Assembly: GCA_023459355.1 (NCBI GenBank)
Contig: JAEWUM010000032.1
Location: 1-16,170, forward strand
Direction of reading: 5' to 3'
Length of the DNA: 16,170 nt
Source of the DNA: Bacteroidota bacterium
Lineage (GTDB): Bacteria; Bacteroidota; Bacteroidia; Bacteroidales; Paludibacteraceae
Position numbers and translations under genes: made by a program. Positions 14,042 through 16,170 of the stretch are shown here, piece after piece (position 1 is the first letter of the stretch; each line of letters starts with the position of its first letter). Under the pieces are notes generated by a model that saw nothing but the letters and a program-made list of their open reading frames with translations, was not told the origin of the DNA and ran no database searches.

Positions 14042-16170
14042 TCAGTACTCCTGTACTTTTTTCTTCGATCTGTCGGATGAAATATACAAATACATAGCAG
14101 GAACGATGAATAAAGTCAGAAAGGTAGATATCAGGATGCCACCTACAACGGCTACACCCATAGCAATTCGTCCATTTGCACCCTCACCGCTTGCAAACGC
14201 CAGAGGCAACAAACCAAGTATGGTGGAGAAACTGGTCATCAAGATTGGTCGTAAACGTTGAATAGACGCACCTGCCACAGCACTTAGGATATTCATTCCA
14301 CCGGCTTGTCGTTGATTAGCAAATTCAACGATGAGAATCCCGTTTTTAGCAACCAGACCAATTAGCATAATCAAACCGATTTGGCTAAAAATATTCATGG
14401 TGATGTCCGCGAGCCACATGAAAATTAAGGCTCCGGCTAGTGCAAGCGGCACAGTAAGCATGATTACAAAAGGATCTTTGAAACTTTCAAATTGAGCTGC
14501 CAATACAAGATAAATCAACACCAGTGCCAGGATAAAAGCAAACATCAGACTGGAAGAGCTTTCCCTGAAATCTTTGGAATCTCCTGCCAATGCCGTTCTG
14601 AATGTATCATCCAGGGTTTCTTTGGCGATTATATCCATTTCATCCAGCGCTTCGCCCAGGGTTACACCCGGTGCTATCCCTGCGGAGATTGTTGCCGCAC
14701 TAAACCGGTTGTAGCGATATAACTGTGGGGGAGCCACTGTTTCCTCCAGTTCAACCAGGTTATCAAGCTGAATCATCTGACCCTGATTGTTTTTAAGATA
14801 GATTGTTTTCAGATCGAGTGGGGTATTACGTTGTTGACGGTTGATTTCACCCAGAATCTGGTATTGCTTCCCGTTCATGTAGAAATAACCCATACGTTGA
14901 CCACTCAACGCGTATTGCAGGGTTTCACCAATGTCGCGGGTACTAACTCCGAGTAAAATAGCTTTATCCCGGTCGATATTGATGCGCGTTTCGGGCATGG
15001 TAAATTTGAGGTTCACATCTGCCATCTGGAACTTCGGATTTTCGTTTACTTTTTCCATGAATACCGGTATTACTTCTTCCAGCTTTTGGATGGTTGGTGA
15101 TTGAAGAACATATTGCACCGGCATGGAACTCCGTCTGCCACCAAAAGTTGATTGTTGTTGAACAAACGCCCGGGCTTCGGTTTCTTTTCTGACTTCCGAC
15201 GATAGTTCATCCGCGATTTCCATTTGCGATCTTTTTCGTTGTTTTATATCCGGTAACATAACCCTGACCATTCCGAAGGTACTTCGGGACATGGAGATGT
15301 TTGACTCTTTTTCTGGTACAACACTATCCACTATTTGCGAAATCTTATCTGTATAATCCCGCACAAATTCATAAGTTGCCCCTTCCGGAGCTGAAGTTCT
15401 GATGGTGATTTGTGACCGGTCTTCCAATGGCGCCATTTCTTCCGGAATGTAAATCCATAAAAGACCGATCAATCCCATGGTTATGACAATAGCAATCAAG
15501 GCAATCCATTTATGTTTCAGAAAATACCCGAGAGAACTTTCATAAATCCGGTTCATCCAGACAAAAAACGGCTCTGTTTTCCGGTATAACCAGTTATGTT
15601 GATCTCTTCGTTTCAGTAATTTGGAAGCAAGCATCGGGGTAAAAGTCAACGCGACAAAAGCTGAAATAATCACCGCACCTGAAACTACGATACTAAATTC
15701 GAGAAATAATCGTCCCGTAATCCCTTCGAGAAAAACGATAGGGAAGAAAACAGATACAAGCGTAATAGTTGTCGAGATGATAGCAAAGAAAATTTCTTTT
15801 GAACCTTCAATTCCTGCCCGAATGGGAGACATCCCCACTTCAATTTTCTGATAAATATTCTCTGTCATAACAATCGCATCATCCACTACCAGTCCAACCG
15901 CAAGCACTACTGCCAACATTGATAATACGTTTATCGAAAAGCCCCCAAGATACATGATGAAGAATGTTCCGATTAGTGAAACGGGAATAACTACAATAGG
16001 TATTAATGTTACACGCCAGTCACGCAGGAACATAAAAATGATAATGATCACGAGCAGAAATGCCACAAATACGGTGTCCTGAACTTCTTTTATCGATGCC
16101 CGGATAAAACGGGTGTTGTCAAAAACAATCTCTGCATGCACATCTTCCGGCAAATCTTTTTTCATTTGCT
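14042..16170 (-). CDS. RND efflux pump, AcrB/HAE1-type inner-membrane subunit (5' end outside window)
   Basis: The frame is open to the right edge, so the first roughly 320 residues of a protein of about 1030 are missing and the ATG at 16165 is internal. The visible 707 residues carry the second half of the first membrane bundle, the second porter/docking region and the final bundle. The proton-relay pair is present as GLVVDDAIVMTEN (Asp95/Asp96 of the fragment, equivalent to AcrB Asp407/Asp408). The matching lysine is in GLVAKNGILIVEF (Lys607, equivalent to AcrB Lys940), so proton-driven transport should be intact. At least ten hydrophobic segments can be seen. It pairs with the following TolC-family gene. 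A periplasmic adaptor gene would be expected just outside the window. The motifs indicate the drug/hydrophobe (HAE1) branch rather than the heavy-metal branch. Confidence 0.93.
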   Translation of the reverse strand, partial: QMKKDLPEDVHAEIVFDNTRFIRASIKEVQDTVFVAFLLVIIIIFMFLRDWRVTLIPIVVIPVSLIGTFFIMYLGGFSINVLSMLAVVLAVGLVVDDAIVMTENIYQKIEVGMSPIRAGIEGSKEIFFAIISTTITLVSVFFPIVFLEGITGRLFLEFSIVVSGAVIISAFVALTFTPMLASKLLKRRDQHNWLYRKTEPFFVWMNRIYESSLGYFLKHKWIALIAIVITMGLIGLLWIYIPEEMAPLEDRSQITIRTSAPEGATYEFVRDYTDKISQIVDSVVPEKESNISMSRSTFGMVRVMLPDIKQRKRSQMEIADELSSEVRKETEARAFVQQQSTFGGRRSSMPVQYVLQSPTIQKLEEVIPVFMEKVNENPKFQMADVNLKFTMPETRINIDRDKAILLGVSTRDIGETLQYALSGQRMGYFYMNGKQYQILGEINRQQRNTPLDLKTIYLKNNQGQMIQLDNLVELEETVAPPQLYRYNRFSAATISAGIAPGVTLGEALDEMDIIAKETLDDTFRTALAGDSKDFRESSSSLMFAFILALVLIYLVLAAQFESFKDPFVIMLTVPLALAGALIFMWLADITMNIFSQIGLIMLIGLVAKNGILIVEFANQRQAGGMNILSAVAGASIQRLRPILMTSFSTILGLLPLAFASGEGANGRIAMGVAVVGGILISTFLTLFIVPAMYLYISSDRSKKKVQEY

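Overview
The window comes from a member of the Bacteroidota. Three lines of evidence support this. Promoter-like sites carry the TAnnTTTG element typical of that phylum (TAGTTTTG before hsdR and before the alanine dehydrogenase gene, TACTTTTG before higB, TATTTTTG before the ABC-3C genes). Start codons lack Shine-Dalgarno sequences. The partial alanine dehydrogenase has the N-terminal extension usual in this phylum. I see no tRNA or rRNA gene, CRISPR array, integrase or transposase. Every supported gene is on the minus strand, so the operons read from right to left.

The right end (12665-16170) is housekeeping or efflux: the C-terminal two thirds of an AcrB-type RND pump and its TolC-family outer-membrane partner. 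They are separated by 60 bp containing a perfect 39-bp palindrome. The left end (1-176) is the start of an alanine dehydrogenase gene with its own promoter.

Between these is about 12.3 kb of defence genes on one strand. In transcription order they are: hsdR; a three-gene ABC-3C module (Mrr-like nuclease with a C-terminal component domain, a 79-residue middle component, and a DUF2326-type coiled-coil ATPase); a HigB-type toxin; a HigA antitoxin fused to an ImmA/IrrE metallopeptidase domain; hsdS; a truncated dinD; a 27-codon ORF; a TPR-like protein ending in a SEC-C zinc motif; and hsdM. The type I restriction-modification system is therefore complete but dispersed: hsdR and hsdM lie at opposite ends and the other modules sit between them.

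HsdR, HsdM and HsdS should form one methylation/cleavage complex. The three ABC-3C genes overlap by 8 and 4 bp and should form a second, independent defence complex. The toxin-antitoxin pair runs 4 bp from hsdS and may stabilise or co-regulate the locus. The least understood parts are the ABC-3C module, the SEC-C protein, the dinD remnant, and the 14-bp direct repeat that brackets the ABC-3C module.
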